From an uncultured Caulobacterales bacterium (GTDB taxonomy: Bacteria; Pseudomonadota; Alphaproteobacteria; Caulobacterales; Maricaulaceae), in assembly GCA_937929915.1 (NCBI GenBank), contig CALFUN010000019.1:54610-118609 (forward strand): 64,000 bases of DNA. Direction: 5' to 3'. Position 1 is the first letter of the stretch. Each line of letters begins with the position of its first letter. Position numbers and translations under genes: made by a program. This document shows positions 25,594 to 35,117 of the stretch, piece after piece. The notes under the pieces were generated by a model. It ran no database searches and was not told the origin of the DNA. It saw nothing but the letters and a program-made list of their open reading frames with translations.

Positions 25594-26082
25594 ATGCTAA
25601 GTTTCATTCGTCCTTATTTAATCACCTTTTGCGGCGCATATTTTATAATTGCTACCCCTGCCAAAGCACAATTAGACGATAATTATTACGTTCCAGATAT
25701 TGAAACGGCGCAGGCTTTAACCAAAGATGGACTTTTGGCTGTCTTCTCGGGACAAACACATTTGGGTACATATTCATTTTTGCGTGAAAATATTAGCACC
25801 TATGCCTTTACGGAAACAACATTTTCCGATGGAAGTCTGCGTCACATACAAAAAATCCATGACAAAGAGATCGTCGATACGGGGCAATGGGAATTAGACG
25901 GCGATCGTATTTGTTATGATTATGATGACCTGCGATTAAGTCAGGCCTGTTTTAAAATTTACGTTGTTGGGAATTGCTATTATCATTACCAAGTCGAAGC
26001 TCAAGGTTTCCCAGCCACTGGATTTACCGCTCGTAGCGTTGTCAAAGGAGAAAGGCCAAATTGTGAACCTGCCATTTCTTAA
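25594..26082 (+). CDS. Secreted protein of unknown function, tandem copy 1
   Basis: 162 residues with a signal peptide (YLITFCGAYFIIATPAKA). The mature part has FSGQTHLGTYSFLREN, a beta-rich core with QWELDGDRICYDY, RLSQACFKIYVVGNCYYHYQ and a terminal GERPNCEPAIS, giving four cysteines. The following gene is a paralogue with the same order of motifs. The repeated layout G(Q)TH.G.Y.F ... DG ... W..(E/D).. (I/L)C(F/Y).Y ... C(F/R)..Y...(N)C(Y/F)YYY recalls small periplasmic beta-barrel or lipocalin-like proteins, but I do not recognise a named family. Confidence 0.65.
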   Translation: MLSFIRPYLITFCGAYFIIATPAKAQLDDNYYVPDIETAQALTKDGLLAVFSGQTHLGTYSFLRENISTYAFTETTFSDGSLRHIQKIHDKEIVDTGQWELDGDRICYDYDDLRLSQACFKIYVVGNCYYHYQVEAQGFPATGFTARSVVKGERPNCEPAIS

Positions 26083-26545
26083 AACATATAGGCTTATCGG
26101 CCTCTTTGTCTTATGTGCTACCCCGCATACGGCATTTGGACAAAGCCAGAAAACGGATATACGCCCCAATGCCAATCAAGTCATTGGAGAGGAAATTCGC
26201 GAGCTTTTTGCAGGGCAAACCCACCGCGGGTCTTATAATTTCAACAATGAAGGCATCGCGCGCAATGATTATATTGAGAGCCATATGCCTGATGGCCGTA
26301 CAAAATACTCTGAAGGTGAATTAGAGTCAGACGGCATATGGTATGTGGCCAGAGAAAACCTATGTTTTATCTACCAAAACCCAGATATGAATGGCGGATG
26401 TTTTCGTGTCTACCGCATTAAAAATTGCTTTTACTATTATAGCAGTCAGCTTATCCAACGTGAGGATGAACTTGACCGCGATTACTGGGTTGCGCGTAGT
26501 ACGCCCAAAGGCGAAACACCAGATTGCGATCCTGCAGTGAGTTAG
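26063..26545 (+). CDS. Secreted protein of unknown function, tandem copy 2
   Basis: Paralogue of the gene at 25594. The start chosen is GTG 26063, behind AGGAG, which overlaps the previous gene by 20 bases and gives a proper signal peptide (LIGLFVLCATPHTAFGQ). The ATG at 25964 would put 33 foreign residues in front of it. The 160-residue product repeats the same motifs: LFAGQTHRGSYNFNNEG, a DG-x-T-KYSEG strand, LCFIYQNPDMNGGCFRVYRI, NCFYYYSSQ and GETPDCDPAVS. The four Cys are conserved. Overlapping arrangement implies co-translation with copy 1. Function unknown. Confidence 0.62.
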   Translation: MNLPFLKTYRLIGLFVLCATPHTAFGQSQKTDIRPNANQVIGEEIRELFAGQTHRGSYNFNNEGIARNDYIESHMPDGRTKYSEGELESDGIWYVARENLCFIYQNPDMNGGCFRVYRIKNCFYYYSSQLIQREDELDRDYWVARSTPKGETPDCDPAVS

Positions 26546-26743
26546 TGAGTTTCGCTTGAGTTATGGAGCGCCTTCAAGAAACTCAATTTAGGCAAGGTAA
26601 TGCTCTGAATATAACGCCAACAGATATACAATATTTACGGATAGACGTCTGATTTTTGCAAAAACCTAACATATTTATCACTTTCCTATTTCAAAACTTA
26701 TGCCGTAGATAAACGCAAGTAATTTATACCAGCGCATCAAGAC

Positions 26744-27337
26744 CTAATAGATAAAATAATAACGCGGCAGATCATAAGTTTGCTCATAGTCGCGAATTGC
26801 AAACCGGATTTCCTCGCGTTGATCTTCAAGGCGAATTTCTTGTTTCAAATAGCGTTTCCGCTCATCAGAGGTCAGTTCATCTTCCTCCAAAGCTCTGCGA
26901 ATTTTCGCCAACTCAGTTACGCTTCGATCATAATCTTGGATTAGATTTGTATGCCCAATTTCAATTTTATAAACGACATAACCATCCTGATAACCGCTTA
27001 AATAATTATCGGCATTTATCGTGCGGCATTCTTTATTCGGAGAGTTGCCTGACACACCACGCGAATATCCATTTTCATAAACACAATATTGCGGCAAGCC
27101 TTTCTCAAAGCCGCGTAGATAGGCCGTGCGGTCAAAGCTCACACCATGCTTGGCGCAAGTTTTGGCTAAACGGTTAAACCGCTCACGAGATTTCCCGTTA
27201 CTACCATCCATATAGCCAATGTCTTCAGGGCTTTGATTTAAGCATTGCTCTTGAGATATAGTCGCACATGATGTCAAGCTGGCCCCTATCATGAACGTAC
27301 TGGCTGTTAGAAAAATTAAGTTCATTATCCGCTTCAT
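26744..27337 (-). CDS. DUF2799 domain lipoprotein
   Basis: Predicted outer-membrane or periplasmic lipoprotein of 197 residues, function unknown. Lipobox LTSC (Cys24) follows a typical signal peptide. DUF2799 features are visible: DIGYMDGSNGKS, FNRLAKTCAKHGV, AYLRGFEKGLPQYC and YLSGYQDGYVVY, a set of repeated G-(Y/F)-x-x-G elements. After that a charged, probably coiled-coil segment (LAKIRRALEEDELTSDERKR and on) ends in YYFIY. ATG 27337 is preceded by AGGGG. It is divergent from the patatin gene over 232 bp of AT-rich sequence. Confidence 0.8.
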   Translation of the reverse strand: MKRIMNLIFLTASTFMIGASLTSCATISQEQCLNQSPEDIGYMDGSNGKSRERFNRLAKTCAKHGVSFDRTAYLRGFEKGLPQYCVYENGYSRGVSGNSPNKECRTINADNYLSGYQDGYVVYKIEIGHTNLIQDYDRSVTELAKIRRALEEDELTSDERKRYLKQEIRLEDQREEIRFAIRDYEQTYDLPRYYFIY

Positions 27338-27569
27338 GGAAACGCCCCTCTTATGTATTTAGTATCACTATTATTTGTGATCGATAAATTCTTTATAAAC
27401 ATCAAAACTTAGCCTGAGCTGAAACACATATTCATTGTCAGTTCATCGCATCTGAAATTTCAGCAAGTAAATTTTCAAAACTTCACCTCATAATTATTTC
27501 ATAAAGCCGTGAATATATAGAGCCATCAAAAAGCTTGCACTCCTTTGCACAAAAAGCCATGAGATTTGT

Positions 27570-28571
27570 ATGCGAATTGAAACTCATTCTATGGGTGAAA
27601 ACCACACTGCGCCTCTTGGTTTGGCTTTAGGCGGCGGTGTTGCGCGTGGCTGGGCACATATTGGCGCTATTCGGGCCTTGATAGAAGCAGGTATTCGTCC
27701 TGATATTATTGCCGGCACCTCTATTGGCGCAGTCGTCGGAGGCGCTTATCTAGCTGGCAAGATTGATATTCTTGAAAAATGGGCGCGCGGGCTCAATCGC
27801 CGTAAAATGATGAGTTATATGGATGTGCGCTGGGGCGGTGCGGGATTTTTACGCGGAGAACGGCTCGCGCGCGTGCTCAATCATTATATGGGCGACATCA
27901 AAATAGAAGACCTTGACCGTAAATTCGCAGCCGTCACTTGTGATTTACGCACGGGTTATGAAGTTTGGCTACAAAGAGGGCCGATCGTGCCTGCCGTTAG
28001 AGCCTCCTATGCCCTGCCCGGCGCATTTGAGCCTGTCAAAGTTGATGGCCGTTTCATGATAGATGGCGCGTTGGTCAATCCTGTTCCTGTCTCTGCCTGC
28101 CGTGCCCTTGGGGCGCATATGGTCATCGCCATTTCCTTAAACGGAGATGCTTTTGGCCCAATAGGCAGCTCACATGAATTAGATATGACAGGGACTGATG
28201 ATGATAAGGATTTAGTTGACCCGTTTCACCTCGCGGGGCAATCGCTCAATAAATTACGCCCAGACCGCCTATTGCTAAAATCTATGGTTGGCAATGTCAG
28301 ACCCGGCACAAGCCCAAAGATCGGGTCAGTGATGATGGGGACGCTAAACATTGTTATGGATAGGATTTCACGCTCACGGCTGGCTGGCGACCCGCCTGAT
28401 GTTTTTGTCGCGCCGCGTATCGGCCATATAGGTATGTTAGAATTCACCAAAGCAGACGAGCTTATCGAACGCGGTTATCACGCAATGCAGCATGAAATTC
28501 CGCTGATTAAGTCCGTCATGGATATTTTGGCGCAAATGCCTACAGCGGCAGCAGCTACAACAGATGACTAG
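27570..28571 (+). CDS. Patatin-like phospholipase family protein (RssA-like)
   Basis: Cytoplasmic serine lipid acyl hydrolase of 333 residues. The Ser-Asp dyad and oxyanion site are complete: GGGVARGW (21-28), GTSIG with Ser51 and DGALVNP with Asp165. Segment ALPGAFEPVKVDGRFMIDGA is diagnostic. It probably cleaves acyl chains from membrane phospholipids or lysolipids. C-terminal 60 residues are poorly conserved. ATG 27570 is used; an internal ATG at 27591 is also possible. Monocistronic; no lipid gene is nearby. Confidence 0.9.
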   Translation: MRIETHSMGENHTAPLGLALGGGVARGWAHIGAIRALIEAGIRPDIIAGTSIGAVVGGAYLAGKIDILEKWARGLNRRKMMSYMDVRWGGAGFLRGERLARVLNHYMGDIKIEDLDRKFAAVTCDLRTGYEVWLQRGPIVPAVRASYALPGAFEPVKVDGRFMIDGALVNPVPVSACRALGAHMVIAISLNGDAFGPIGSSHELDMTGTDDDKDLVDPFHLAGQSLNKLRPDRLLLKSMVGNVRPGTSPKIGSVMMGTLNIVMDRISRSRLAGDPPDVFVAPRIGHIGMLEFTKADELIERGYHAMQHEIPLIKSVMDILAQMPTAAAATTDD

Positions 28572-28683
28572 GTAAAAGAGAAGAATAAAGCCATGTCTCG
28601 CCTTATGAGAGTGCGCGCTTTGGCTTTACAAAAACACGCGTAAAATAACAGGCATAAAAGACTCAACTCATATTGTCAGCCAG

Positions 28684-29013
28684 ATGAAAATAAAACCCGT
28701 AAAACCCTATAAGCCTCGCGCCGCGAATGATAATCAATTTATAAAACCCTCAAAGCGGGCCCAAAAACGCAGCTTAAAGGCTCAAAAACGCCAATCTTCG
28801 CATTCACAAATGACGGCTATATCTTCGAGGTCAAAAAACTCTATATCGCGCATCCAGTCACTTTTTCAGGTTACTTTAGGCTTTGTTATCACAAGTATTG
28901 CAGCTCTCTTATATATTGTCGTGACAAACCAACATAGCGAGTTGATCGATATTCTTATGCCTGTGACTATACTCAGCGCGATAGCTTTATTGGTGCTACG
29001 GTTTAAATCTTAG
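28684..29013 (+). CDS. Small basic membrane protein of unknown function
   Basis: Not recognised. 109 residues with a very basic N-terminal half (KPVKPYKPRAANDNQ and RAQKRSLKAQKRQ) and two hydrophobic helices at about 60-79 (FQVTLGFVITSIAALLYIVV) and 90-104 (ILMPVTILSAIALLVLRF). Resembles in plan the other small two-helix protein at 25212 but with no clear sequence similarity. The stop overlaps that of the convergent rhomboid gene by four bases. Confidence 0.55.
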   Translation: MKIKPVKPYKPRAANDNQFIKPSKRAQKRSLKAQKRQSSHSQMTAISSRSKNSISRIQSLFQVTLGFVITSIAALLYIVVTNQHSELIDILMPVTILSAIALLVLRFKS

Positions 29014-29669
29014 CGTTTCAATATTGAAAACCGTGTGGCATTCGCCTCCACAAGCATTGGCGCGATTATCATGCCTGCAAAAAATCCGCCTAAATGCGCT
29101 GCCCAAGCCAGATTTATGCCTGTATATTTCGCGCTTAAAACGATTAGCAGATTTATCAAAGCCCAGACCGCTGCAAATTTAAACATTTGCTTGACCCCGC
29201 CCAAAGCCCAGCCGCCTGCTGCAAATAAAGCAGACGCTCCGCCAGACGCGCCAATAGCCCGCGGGGCATCAAACCCTAAAGATGCGCCGCTCAGGCGCCA
29301 ATACCCCCATTGCGCTAAACCGCCTATAATGACGCCTGCAAAAAATAAGATAAAAAACGCACTCGTCCCTGAGCGAGGCCGCCCTTTTCTCATTGATAGC
29401 AATCTTGCACCGCGAATAGCCGCGATACCTAAAGCGATAATCATAAAGCCATTACTGAAAAGATGCATCCAACCGCCATGCAAAAATCCGTGTAAAATAA
29501 GGCTAGGCACTTGTTCCGCATGGCTCAAACCAAGCCGTCCCCAGACATGCAACACAGCATATTTTGCCATAAAGGCGTTTAGCCATTGCGGCGCGAACAT
29601 CATCAAAAGATGCATGGCGATAAAGACACCCACCAAATAAACTGGCGCAGGTTCAGCGAAATTGAACAT
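29010..29669 (-). CDS. Rhomboid family intramembrane serine protease
   Basis: Six-TM membrane protease that cleaves substrates inside the bilayer. 219 residues from ATG 29669; the 19 extra residues to the TTG at 29726 overlap the promoter of the divergent gene and are unlikely. Diagnostic elements: HGFLHGGWMHLFSN (60-73) in the loop L1/TM2 region, catalytic Ser142 in IGASGGASAL, and His192 in WAAHLGGFFAGM. The L2 insert (RKGRPRSGTS) is basic. Substrates unknown. Divergent from a GYF-domain gene. Confidence 0.9.
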   Translation of the reverse strand: MFNFAEPAPVYLVGVFIAMHLLMMFAPQWLNAFMAKYAVLHVWGRLGLSHAEQVPSLILHGFLHGGWMHLFSNGFMIIALGIAAIRGARLLSMRKGRPRSGTSAFFILFFAGVIIGGLAQWGYWRLSGASLGFDAPRAIGASGGASALFAAGGWALGGVKQMFKFAAVWALINLLIVLSAKYTGINLAWAAHLGGFFAGMIIAPMLVEANATRFSILKR

Positions 29670-29790
29670 AGGTTCTTTATTTAAGGGTGGCTTTGCCAAA
29701 ATATTTGTCCTTATGGCCGTTTTCAAAGAATTTTACACTTTGGCGTATCTGACACTATCGAAAAACATCGAATCACACTCATATAGGCAT

Positions 29791-30360
29791 ATGCAATCGC
29801 CGACACAGATACAATCGTCGACACAGACGCCGCCGACCATGCAAAGACAATGGTATATCCAAGTCGAGCAACAAAATTACGGCCCATTTGACGATCAAAC
29901 ATTATGGGCCTTTATGTGCGAAGGGCGTGTAAATGCGCAATCCTTAATCAGCCAATATCCTAATACAGCTTATCGACCTGTCTCTGCCAATCCTGGCCTG
30001 ATGAATTGGATAACACAAGTCCCGCCGCAATTAAATAGCGATATTTCACAAGTTGAAACAGACAATAAAGCTCAAGCCGTGCAAACTGTCTTTATGGTCA
30101 TGGCGGAAATTCGCTCAGGCCGCGCTATGGAATTTTTACAAACCTTACAAAATCTAGGTGATGTTGAACGCATTGGCGATTCTGTCTGGATTTTACAGGC
30201 CCACGCCAATAGCGAAGACATCCGTAATGTTCTGTGCCAACCTCTTGGCAGTGATGATCGTCTCTTTATTATGGATAGTTTCGCCAATGAAACAGCTTGG
30301 TTTAATTTAGGCGCACATATGGATGCTCGTGTGCGTGAGCTTTGGGATGTAAGCCGTTAA
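29791..30360 (+). CDS. GYF_2 (DUF4339) domain protein
   Basis: 189 residues from ATG 29791. The first 20 residues are Gln/Ser/Thr/Pro-rich (PTQIQSSTQTPPTM), then a GYF_2 module, WYIQVEQQNYGPFDDQTLWA and EGRVNAQSLISQYPNTAYRP, known as a small protein-interaction domain that binds Pro-rich peptides in eukaryotic GYF relatives. The C-terminal 100 residues (MVMAEIRSGRAMEFLQTLQN through FNLGAHMDARVREL) are conserved in a family I cannot name. Longer start at 29662 would run through the rhomboid gene and its leader. Probably cytoplasmic. Role unknown. Confidence 0.7.
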   Translation: MQSPTQIQSSTQTPPTMQRQWYIQVEQQNYGPFDDQTLWAFMCEGRVNAQSLISQYPNTAYRPVSANPGLMNWITQVPPQLNSDISQVETDNKAQAVQTVFMVMAEIRSGRAMEFLQTLQNLGDVERIGDSVWILQAHANSEDIRNVLCQPLGSDDRLFIMDSFANETAWFNLGAHMDARVRELWDVSR

Positions 30361-30363
30361 AGT

Positions 30364-30888
30364 TTAACTGATTTCTTTTAAACCTGCCGCAAATCTTTGC
30401 GCGTTTTTGACATAGATTTGCGCATTTAATTTCAGCATATCAAAATGAGCTTGCGTCAGTGTTTTGACAATTTTCCCAGGCGCGCCGACAACCATAGAGC
30501 CGTCAGTTATCTCTTTGCCTTCAGTAATTAACGCATGTGCGCCAATCAAACAATTTTTTCCAATTTTCGCGCCGTTCAAAATTGTTGCCCCGATCCCTAT
30601 CAAGCTATTATCACCAATCGTGCAGCCATGTAGCATAACTTGATGCCCAACAATCACGCCCTCACCTATTGTGAGAGGTATACCGGGGTCTGTGTGTAAT
30701 ACGGCATTATCTTGAATATTTGAACGCGCGCCGATTTTGATTACGTCATTATCGCCGCGCAGAACCGCCCCGAACCAAGCAGAACTCCCCGCAGCCATTT
30801 CGACATTGCCCATAATCTGAGCATTAGGCGCAATCCACACATCATCTGCGAGCTTTGGCGAAACGCCATCAAGACTATAGACACTCAT
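30364..30888 (-). CDS. Gamma-class carbonic anhydrase family protein
   Basis: Trimeric left-handed beta-helix protein of 174 residues related to gamma carbonic anhydrases (YrdA/PaaY group). The three zinc-binding histidines are in place: His65 in VLHTDPG, His82 and His87 in [10 protein letters not shown]. Hexapeptide repeats run from about residue 15 to 140 ([24 protein letters not shown]). Whether it hydrates CO2 or acts on other substrates is uncertain for this group. It is the last gene of a cysE-DUF3126-gammaCA run on the minus strand, with 8 bp to the DUF3126 gene. Confidence 0.92.
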   Translation of the reverse strand: MSVYSLDGVSPKLADDVWIAPNAQIMGNVEMAAGSSAWFGAVLRGDNDVIKIGARSNIQDNAVLHTDPGIPLTIGEGVIVGHQVMLHGCTIGDNSLIGIGATILNGAKIGKNCLIGAHALITEGKEITDGSMVVGAPGKIVKTLTQAHFDMLKLNAQIYVKNAQRFAAGLKEIS

Positions 30889-30896
30889 ATGGTGGC

Positions 30897-31112
30897 TTAC
30901 ATCTCATCAATATCTTGTTGCAAGATTGAGATATTCAAATCATAGGAAATATCATCTGGGTCTTCATCATCAATGTAAAGCAGCCCTAAAATCTCATCAT
31001 TGAGATAGACTTCGACGCTATCTTGGACTTTACGTGGTTTAATCGTGACATTTTCAGTGCCAAGACGTTTACATAGATAATTTCGAACTTGTGTGATTTG
31101 TTCAGGTGACAT
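30897..31112 (-). CDS. DUF3126 family protein
   Basis: 71-residue cytoplasmic protein of unknown function, widespread in alphaproteobacteria. Recognised from [30 protein letters not shown] and [20 protein letters not shown]. Start ATG 31112 follows GAGGA; TTG 31115 is a track artefact of the alternative start. It lies between cysE (33 bp) and the gamma-CA gene (8 bp), its usual neighbourhood, which hints at a role near sulphur/cysteine metabolism, not demonstrated. Confidence 0.85.
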   Translation of the reverse strand: MSPEQITQVRNYLCKRLGTENVTIKPRKVQDSVEVYLNDEILGLLYIDDEDPDDISYDLNISILQQDIDEM

Positions 31113-31145
31113 CAATTTTCCTCTTACCTCTTTTAAGCCCTCAGA

Positions 31146-31949
31146 TTAGAGCGTGTGATCCATTGAATCAGCTGGATTATCGCAACATGGCCCGCTTACA
31201 CCTTTAGCAGGCACGCCTGCGACCGTGCATTGCGGCGGCACATCTTTGAGGACTACAGAACCTGCTGCGACTTTTGCGCCATCCCCGATTTTAATATTGC
31301 CCAAAATAGAGGCATTAGCCCCGATAAGCACGCGATTTCCGACTTTTGGGTGACGATCTTCATCCGATTTACCTGTCCCGCCAAGCGTTACGCCCTGCAA
31401 GATGGAGCAATCATTCCCAATCCGCGCCGTCTCGCCCATCACAAAACCTGTTGCGTGGTCAAGCATAATGCCGTGGCCGATAACCGCCGCTGGATTTATA
31501 TCCACGCCAAACAACTCTGAACTTCGGTTTTGGAGATGAAATGCGATCAAATCACGCCCTGCATTGAATAAAGCATGAGCGCAGCGATGGGTTTGAATGG
31601 CCATATAGCCTTTGAAATATAAAAATGCATGTAAATGCGAATTGCAGGCTGGGTCGCGCTGCATAACAACTAAAAGGTCTTTCGCTGCAAACTCGATAAT
31701 ACGCGAGTCACTGGTGACGGCTTCAGACAGAACTTGGCGCATTTTAAGGGTTGAAAAATCAGCAGTTGCAAGCTTTTCCGCTAAGTGATTTGTGAGCGCA
31801 CCGCCCAAATCTTCTTGGTCAAGAATTGTTGCATAAAGCAAGGATGAAAGGGCTTTCTCTTTCACAGCATAAGCGGCCGCCTCTTTATTTAGAGCTTTCC
31901 AAACACATATATCTGGTACGTCGCTTGTCGCTATGTTGAGTTTTGCCAT
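31146..31949 (-). CDS. cysE: Serine O-acetyltransferase
   Basis: Catalyses acetyl-CoA plus L-serine to O-acetylserine, first step of cysteine synthesis; feedback-inhibited by cysteine in the family. 267 residues, normal length. N-terminal helical domain (WKALNKEAAAYAVKEKALSS) followed by a left-handed beta-helix: HGIMLDHATGFVMGETARIG holds the catalytic His/Asp pair, then QGVTLGGTGK, DRHPKVGNRVLIGANA and VLKDVPPQCTVAGVPAK. The start has AAGGAA upstream. Likely first gene of the cysE-DUF3126-gammaCA operon. Confidence 0.95.
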   Translation of the reverse strand: MAKLNIATSDVPDICVWKALNKEAAAYAVKEKALSSLLYATILDQEDLGGALTNHLAEKLATADFSTLKMRQVLSEAVTSDSRIIEFAAKDLLVVMQRDPACNSHLHAFLYFKGYMAIQTHRCAHALFNAGRDLIAFHLQNRSSELFGVDINPAAVIGHGIMLDHATGFVMGETARIGNDCSILQGVTLGGTGKSDEDRHPKVGNRVLIGANASILGNIKIGDGAKVAAGSVVLKDVPPQCTVAGVPAKGVSGPCCDNPADSMDHTL

Positions 31950-32074
31950 GTTATTTCCTTACGGCATTTACACTGATTTGGCGGCGTATTGGCATATTTT
32001 TAACGCCTGCGCACTCGAAAAATCTAAATTTTAGCCTTGTATCGCTTCACAGATAATTGAAGTCTTAGGCTATT

Positions 32075-32536
32075 CTAGCCTCGGCCGCGATATGGCGGTA
32101 CGCCTTGATCGGGTATCCAAAGGCCTTTTGGCGGCGTCCTATATTGATAAAATACGTCAATCGGAATGCCTCCGCGCGGATACCAATATCCGCCAATACG
32201 TAGCCATTTGGGCGCAATTTCCTTAACAAGACGCTGCCCAATCCCAGTTGTGCAAGCTTCATGAAAGTCTCCGTGATTGCGAAATGCCCCAAGGAATAGC
32301 TTAAAGGCTTTGCTCTCCACAATCCATTCATCAGGACAATAATCAACAACAAGGTGGGCAAAATCAGGTTGCCCCGTCACAGGGCAAATAGAGGTAAATT
32401 CTGGCGCAACAAGGCGCACCATATAAGGCTCGTCACATGGATTTTCTACACGTTCTAAAACGGCCTTATCAGGCGAGCTTGGCAGAGCTTTCATTGTCCC
32501 GAGTTGGTCAAGTTTATCATAGCGTTTATCATTCAT
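32075..32536 (-). CDS. queF: NADPH-dependent 7-cyano-7-deazaguanine (preQ0) reductase QueF
   Basis: Reduces preQ0 to preQ1 in queuosine tRNA-modification synthesis. 153 residues, the single-domain (type I) form. Catalytic Cys51 in [15 protein letters not shown] with Asp58, and the QueF motif [20 protein letters not shown] (E(S/L)K(S/A)xKxx...FRN). The C-terminus [16 protein letters not shown] is conserved. No preQ1 riboswitch was noticed in the 38 bases between the acyltransferase gene and the start. Other queuosine genes are not in the window. Confidence 0.95.
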   Translation of the reverse strand: MNDKRYDKLDQLGTMKALPSSPDKAVLERVENPCDEPYMVRLVAPEFTSICPVTGQPDFAHLVVDYCPDEWIVESKAFKLFLGAFRNHGDFHEACTTGIGQRLVKEIAPKWLRIGGYWYPRGGIPIDVFYQYRTPPKGLWIPDQGVPPYRGRG

Positions 32537-32574
32537 GGCAGCCCGATAGCGCCTATTGCAAATAGGCGCAAGTC

Positions 32575-33786
32575 TTAGGCCGCAACATGTTTGCGAAATG
32601 AAAGTTTACGCAGAAAGCGCCCGCCTGGCACTTCGACAAAATGATAGGTAAAATGTGATACAAAAATCACAGTCGCCAGATAAGGTATCATATAGACATC
32701 ACCCCAAATTCCTGTTCCGTCTCCGCCAAAGTCAAGTAGCTCAGGGATCGTGATATGGTTTGGAAACAAACGAGGGCCTATGATTGCAAAGGCAAGCGCG
32801 ATGATTAAATGCACCATATAAACAGAATAGGAAATCTTAGCCAAATATTGAAACGGCTTGCGGCTCATAAACCACGATATAAGGCCGCCATCAAAAGCAA
32901 ACACCAGCATAAAGAGAAAGATAACAGGCCCGACATAAAATTGTAGCGGGCCTGTGAAATAGACCAAAAATATTCCGCCAATAATAAGGGTTCCCGCCTC
33001 AATGAATGTCCATTTTTTAACATCCATGGTTCGCGGCAACAGGTTTTTAGTTTTCACAGCCGCGTAAATACGCGCCACGATAATACCAATAAAGAACCCC
33101 GCTACGCAGCGGAAAAACCCAAAATCATAAGTAATATCCATTTTGCGCGTAAATCCGTCTTTGGCGGGCACTTGCGATAGACCATAATAAATCGCGAGAA
33201 CAGCCATCGCCATTACAATAAAATGCCAAAGTTTCTTAGGTGCCGCCCACACCATCATTGTCATAAACAGAAAATACGTGAAAAATTCAACGCTCACAGT
33301 CCAACTTGGATAATTAAAGCTGAGTTGATCGTGAATGCCCATAGAATGTGTTAGGGTGAAATTACTCAAAAGGCTGGCCCAATTCTCTGCTGCGCCCGCA
33401 TGAAACGGTAGAATTTCACCTGCGCCGAAGCTGGCAACCCCTGATTTATTGGCCGCAATTCTGACAAGGGCATAGGCAATAAAGACCAATAACATAAACA
33501 GATGCAACGGATAAAGCCGTGCAAAGCGCCGCTTCATAAATAGGATACAATCTTCGCGGTTTCTAAGTTTTTTGTGATATAGCGTATAAAGTAGAAACCC
33601 TGAAAAAGCGAAAAACAAATCAATAATTACAAACGCTTGATCAATAAAACTACGGTAATTTAAATAAGAAAACCATGCAGAGTGATGCACAGCCACCATG
33701 AGCGCAAATATACCGCGGAAACCATCCAAAGCGCCAAAATAAATCGGCTTGCTTTGCGGTGCATTCATTTCAATTTGCTGGCGCAT
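32575..33786 (-). CDS. Acyltransferase 3 family membrane protein (OafA/YrhL type)
   Basis: Integral membrane acyltransferase of 403 residues, expected to acylate a surface glycan. The N-terminus has the family motif [20 protein letters not shown] with the catalytic-type His, then [12 protein letters not shown] (arginine-rich RxxR...YP motif), and about ten hydrophobic helices to the end. The C-terminal [14 protein letters not shown] closes the membrane domain, without a fused SGNH domain. ATG 33786 is taken; ATG 33765 (MNAPQSK) is an alternative. Monocistronic, 38 bp upstream of queF on the same strand. Confidence 0.9.
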   Translation of the reverse strand: MRQQIEMNAPQSKPIYFGALDGFRGIFALMVAVHHSAWFSYLNYRSFIDQAFVIIDLFFAFSGFLLYTLYHKKLRNREDCILFMKRRFARLYPLHLFMLLVFIAYALVRIAANKSGVASFGAGEILPFHAGAAENWASLLSNFTLTHSMGIHDQLSFNYPSWTVSVEFFTYFLFMTMMVWAAPKKLWHFIVMAMAVLAIYYGLSQVPAKDGFTRKMDITYDFGFFRCVAGFFIGIIVARIYAAVKTKNLLPRTMDVKKWTFIEAGTLIIGGIFLVYFTGPLQFYVGPVIFLFMLVFAFDGGLISWFMSRKPFQYLAKISYSVYMVHLIIALAFAIIGPRLFPNHITIPELLDFGGDGTGIWGDVYMIPYLATVIFVSHFTYHFVEVPGGRFLRKLSFRKHVAA

Positions 33787-34109
33787 GATGACTCAACCAC
33801 TTCATTGGTATCATGGTAAAAGATACTCGTAACGGCTAAAACTCTTGCATATTTAAACGAAGATAAAGTTAACTATAAGCGGTTTACCCGCTCTTAAATG
33901 CAGCGCTCACATAAATCATACCAATAGAGCTGACTAAGAACCTTTTGTAATTTCAATTTTTTTGCGAATATAAGGATAGCATTTGATATAAGAATATTGC
34001 TTTTGTTGAAAAAGATTATGTGAACAAGAGTGAACTGCAATGCAGCAGAGATATGATGTACCTTGTATTTTCGAGTGTTTATTCTCGAGAGAACAAAGGA
34101 TGTCAATCT
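33787..34109. other. Intergenic region between divergent acyltransferase and membrane-protein genes
   Basis: 323 bp, AT-rich, no convincing reading frame. Contains two small palindromes: CTGCAATGCAG at about 34035-34045 and TCGAG-N8-CTCGA at 34071-34088, the latter just ahead of the start of the downstream gene. It must hold both promoters. The frame from 34020 contributes no credible N-terminus. Confidence 0.5.
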
Positions 34110-35108
34110 ATGACGCAATTAACCTATAAGATAGGTATAGACAGTAAAATTTATGATTTTCTAGCGCGGTGTAATTTCAAAACCATACTTCGCGGCACAT
34201 TGCTCATTAGTATTATAGCATATTTATTTTACCAGCTCACCAAAATCGGTTGGTCAGAGATATTACACACCCTGCCAAGTTCTCCTCTTTTTTATATCCT
34301 ATCCATTGGAACATTTTTAACGCCTGTTATCGCGGAAATGATGTCATTTCGTATGATTACAGCCAATAAATTCCCGATCTCTTTTAAATTCTTTGCGCGA
34401 AAACATGTGCTTAACAAAGCCGTTTTATCCTATTCAGGCGAAGCCTATTTGACACAACATTTATCAACTTATGAAAACCTTTCCCTAAAAAACAGTGCCA
34501 TTATCATTAAAGATCAAGCTTTAATTCGAACCTTTGTCGCAAATTTATGGGTAATTATTTTGGTGGTAACAGCACTCGCTTTCGGTAATCGTCATGTCCT
34601 ACAAGAGATAGCCACCGCATCTCCCAGCCTCGTAATAGCCGTTAGCTTTATCTGTGTGGCTATATGCTTAATCGCTGTTCTATTCTTCAAAAAACTCTCA
34701 AATTTAAGCTATGCACTTGGCGCAAAGGTAACGGGTGTGTTTTTATTACGATCGGCCATTTTTGCCTGTATTTTAGTCTCTCAATGGAGTTTGGCGATAC
34801 CCGGTACAGATTTATCAACTTGGTTTTTATTCCTCGTCATCTTTATATTGAGCCGAAAATCTCCTGTCGGCGGTGAATTTGTTTTCGCCAGCATTGCCGT
34901 GACACTCCCCGGACTGAGCGCAGATAATGCCAGCATTGCGGCCATGTTGGTGAGCATCATTGCGCTCAACCAAATAAATTATTTGATCGCATTTATTTTA
35001 ACATCAGATTTTGGAAAATTATTAGCAAAGATAAAGTTATTGCCATATTTGACATTCGGTCGGTCATCGCATGAGCTTACACATCAACTCACACATAATA
35101 GGCTCTAA
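34110..35108 (+). CDS. Polytopic membrane protein of unknown function
   Basis: 332 residues from ATG 34110, ten bases behind AAAGGA; the 30 residues encoded from 34020 are AT-rich spacer. About eight hydrophobic helices (ILRGTLLISIIAYLFYQL, LFYILSIGTFLTPVIAEM, FVANLWVIILVVTALAFG, LVIAVSFICVAICLIAVLFF, AIFACILVSQWSLAIP, FLFLVIFILS, ASIAAMLVSIIALN, YLIAFILTSDFG). The general plan recalls flippase-like proteins with a lysylphosphatidylglycerol-synthase-type TM domain, but no diagnostic motif is present, so I leave it unnamed. Lower GC than its neighbours, perhaps acquired. Confidence 0.65.
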   Translation: MTQLTYKIGIDSKIYDFLARCNFKTILRGTLLISIIAYLFYQLTKIGWSEILHTLPSSPLFYILSIGTFLTPVIAEMMSFRMITANKFPISFKFFARKHVLNKAVLSYSGEAYLTQHLSTYENLSLKNSAIIIKDQALIRTFVANLWVIILVVTALAFGNRHVLQEIATASPSLVIAVSFICVAICLIAVLFFKKLSNLSYALGAKVTGVFLLRSAIFACILVSQWSLAIPGTDLSTWFLFLVIFILSRKSPVGGEFVFASIAVTLPGLSADNASIAAMLVSIIALNQINYLIAFILTSDFGKLLAKIKLLPYLTFGRSSHELTHQLTHNRL

Positions 35109-35117
35109 ATTCAAAGG

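Noticed and set aside
25964..26062. ATG start for the second secreted paralogue
   Set aside because: Adds 33 residues read from inside the previous gene ahead of a good signal peptide; GTG 26063 with AGGAG is preferred.
29035..29640. 201-codon forward frame
   Set aside because: Antisense to the rhomboid gene; Ala/Lys/Pro-rich composition typical of an antisense reading of a membrane protein.
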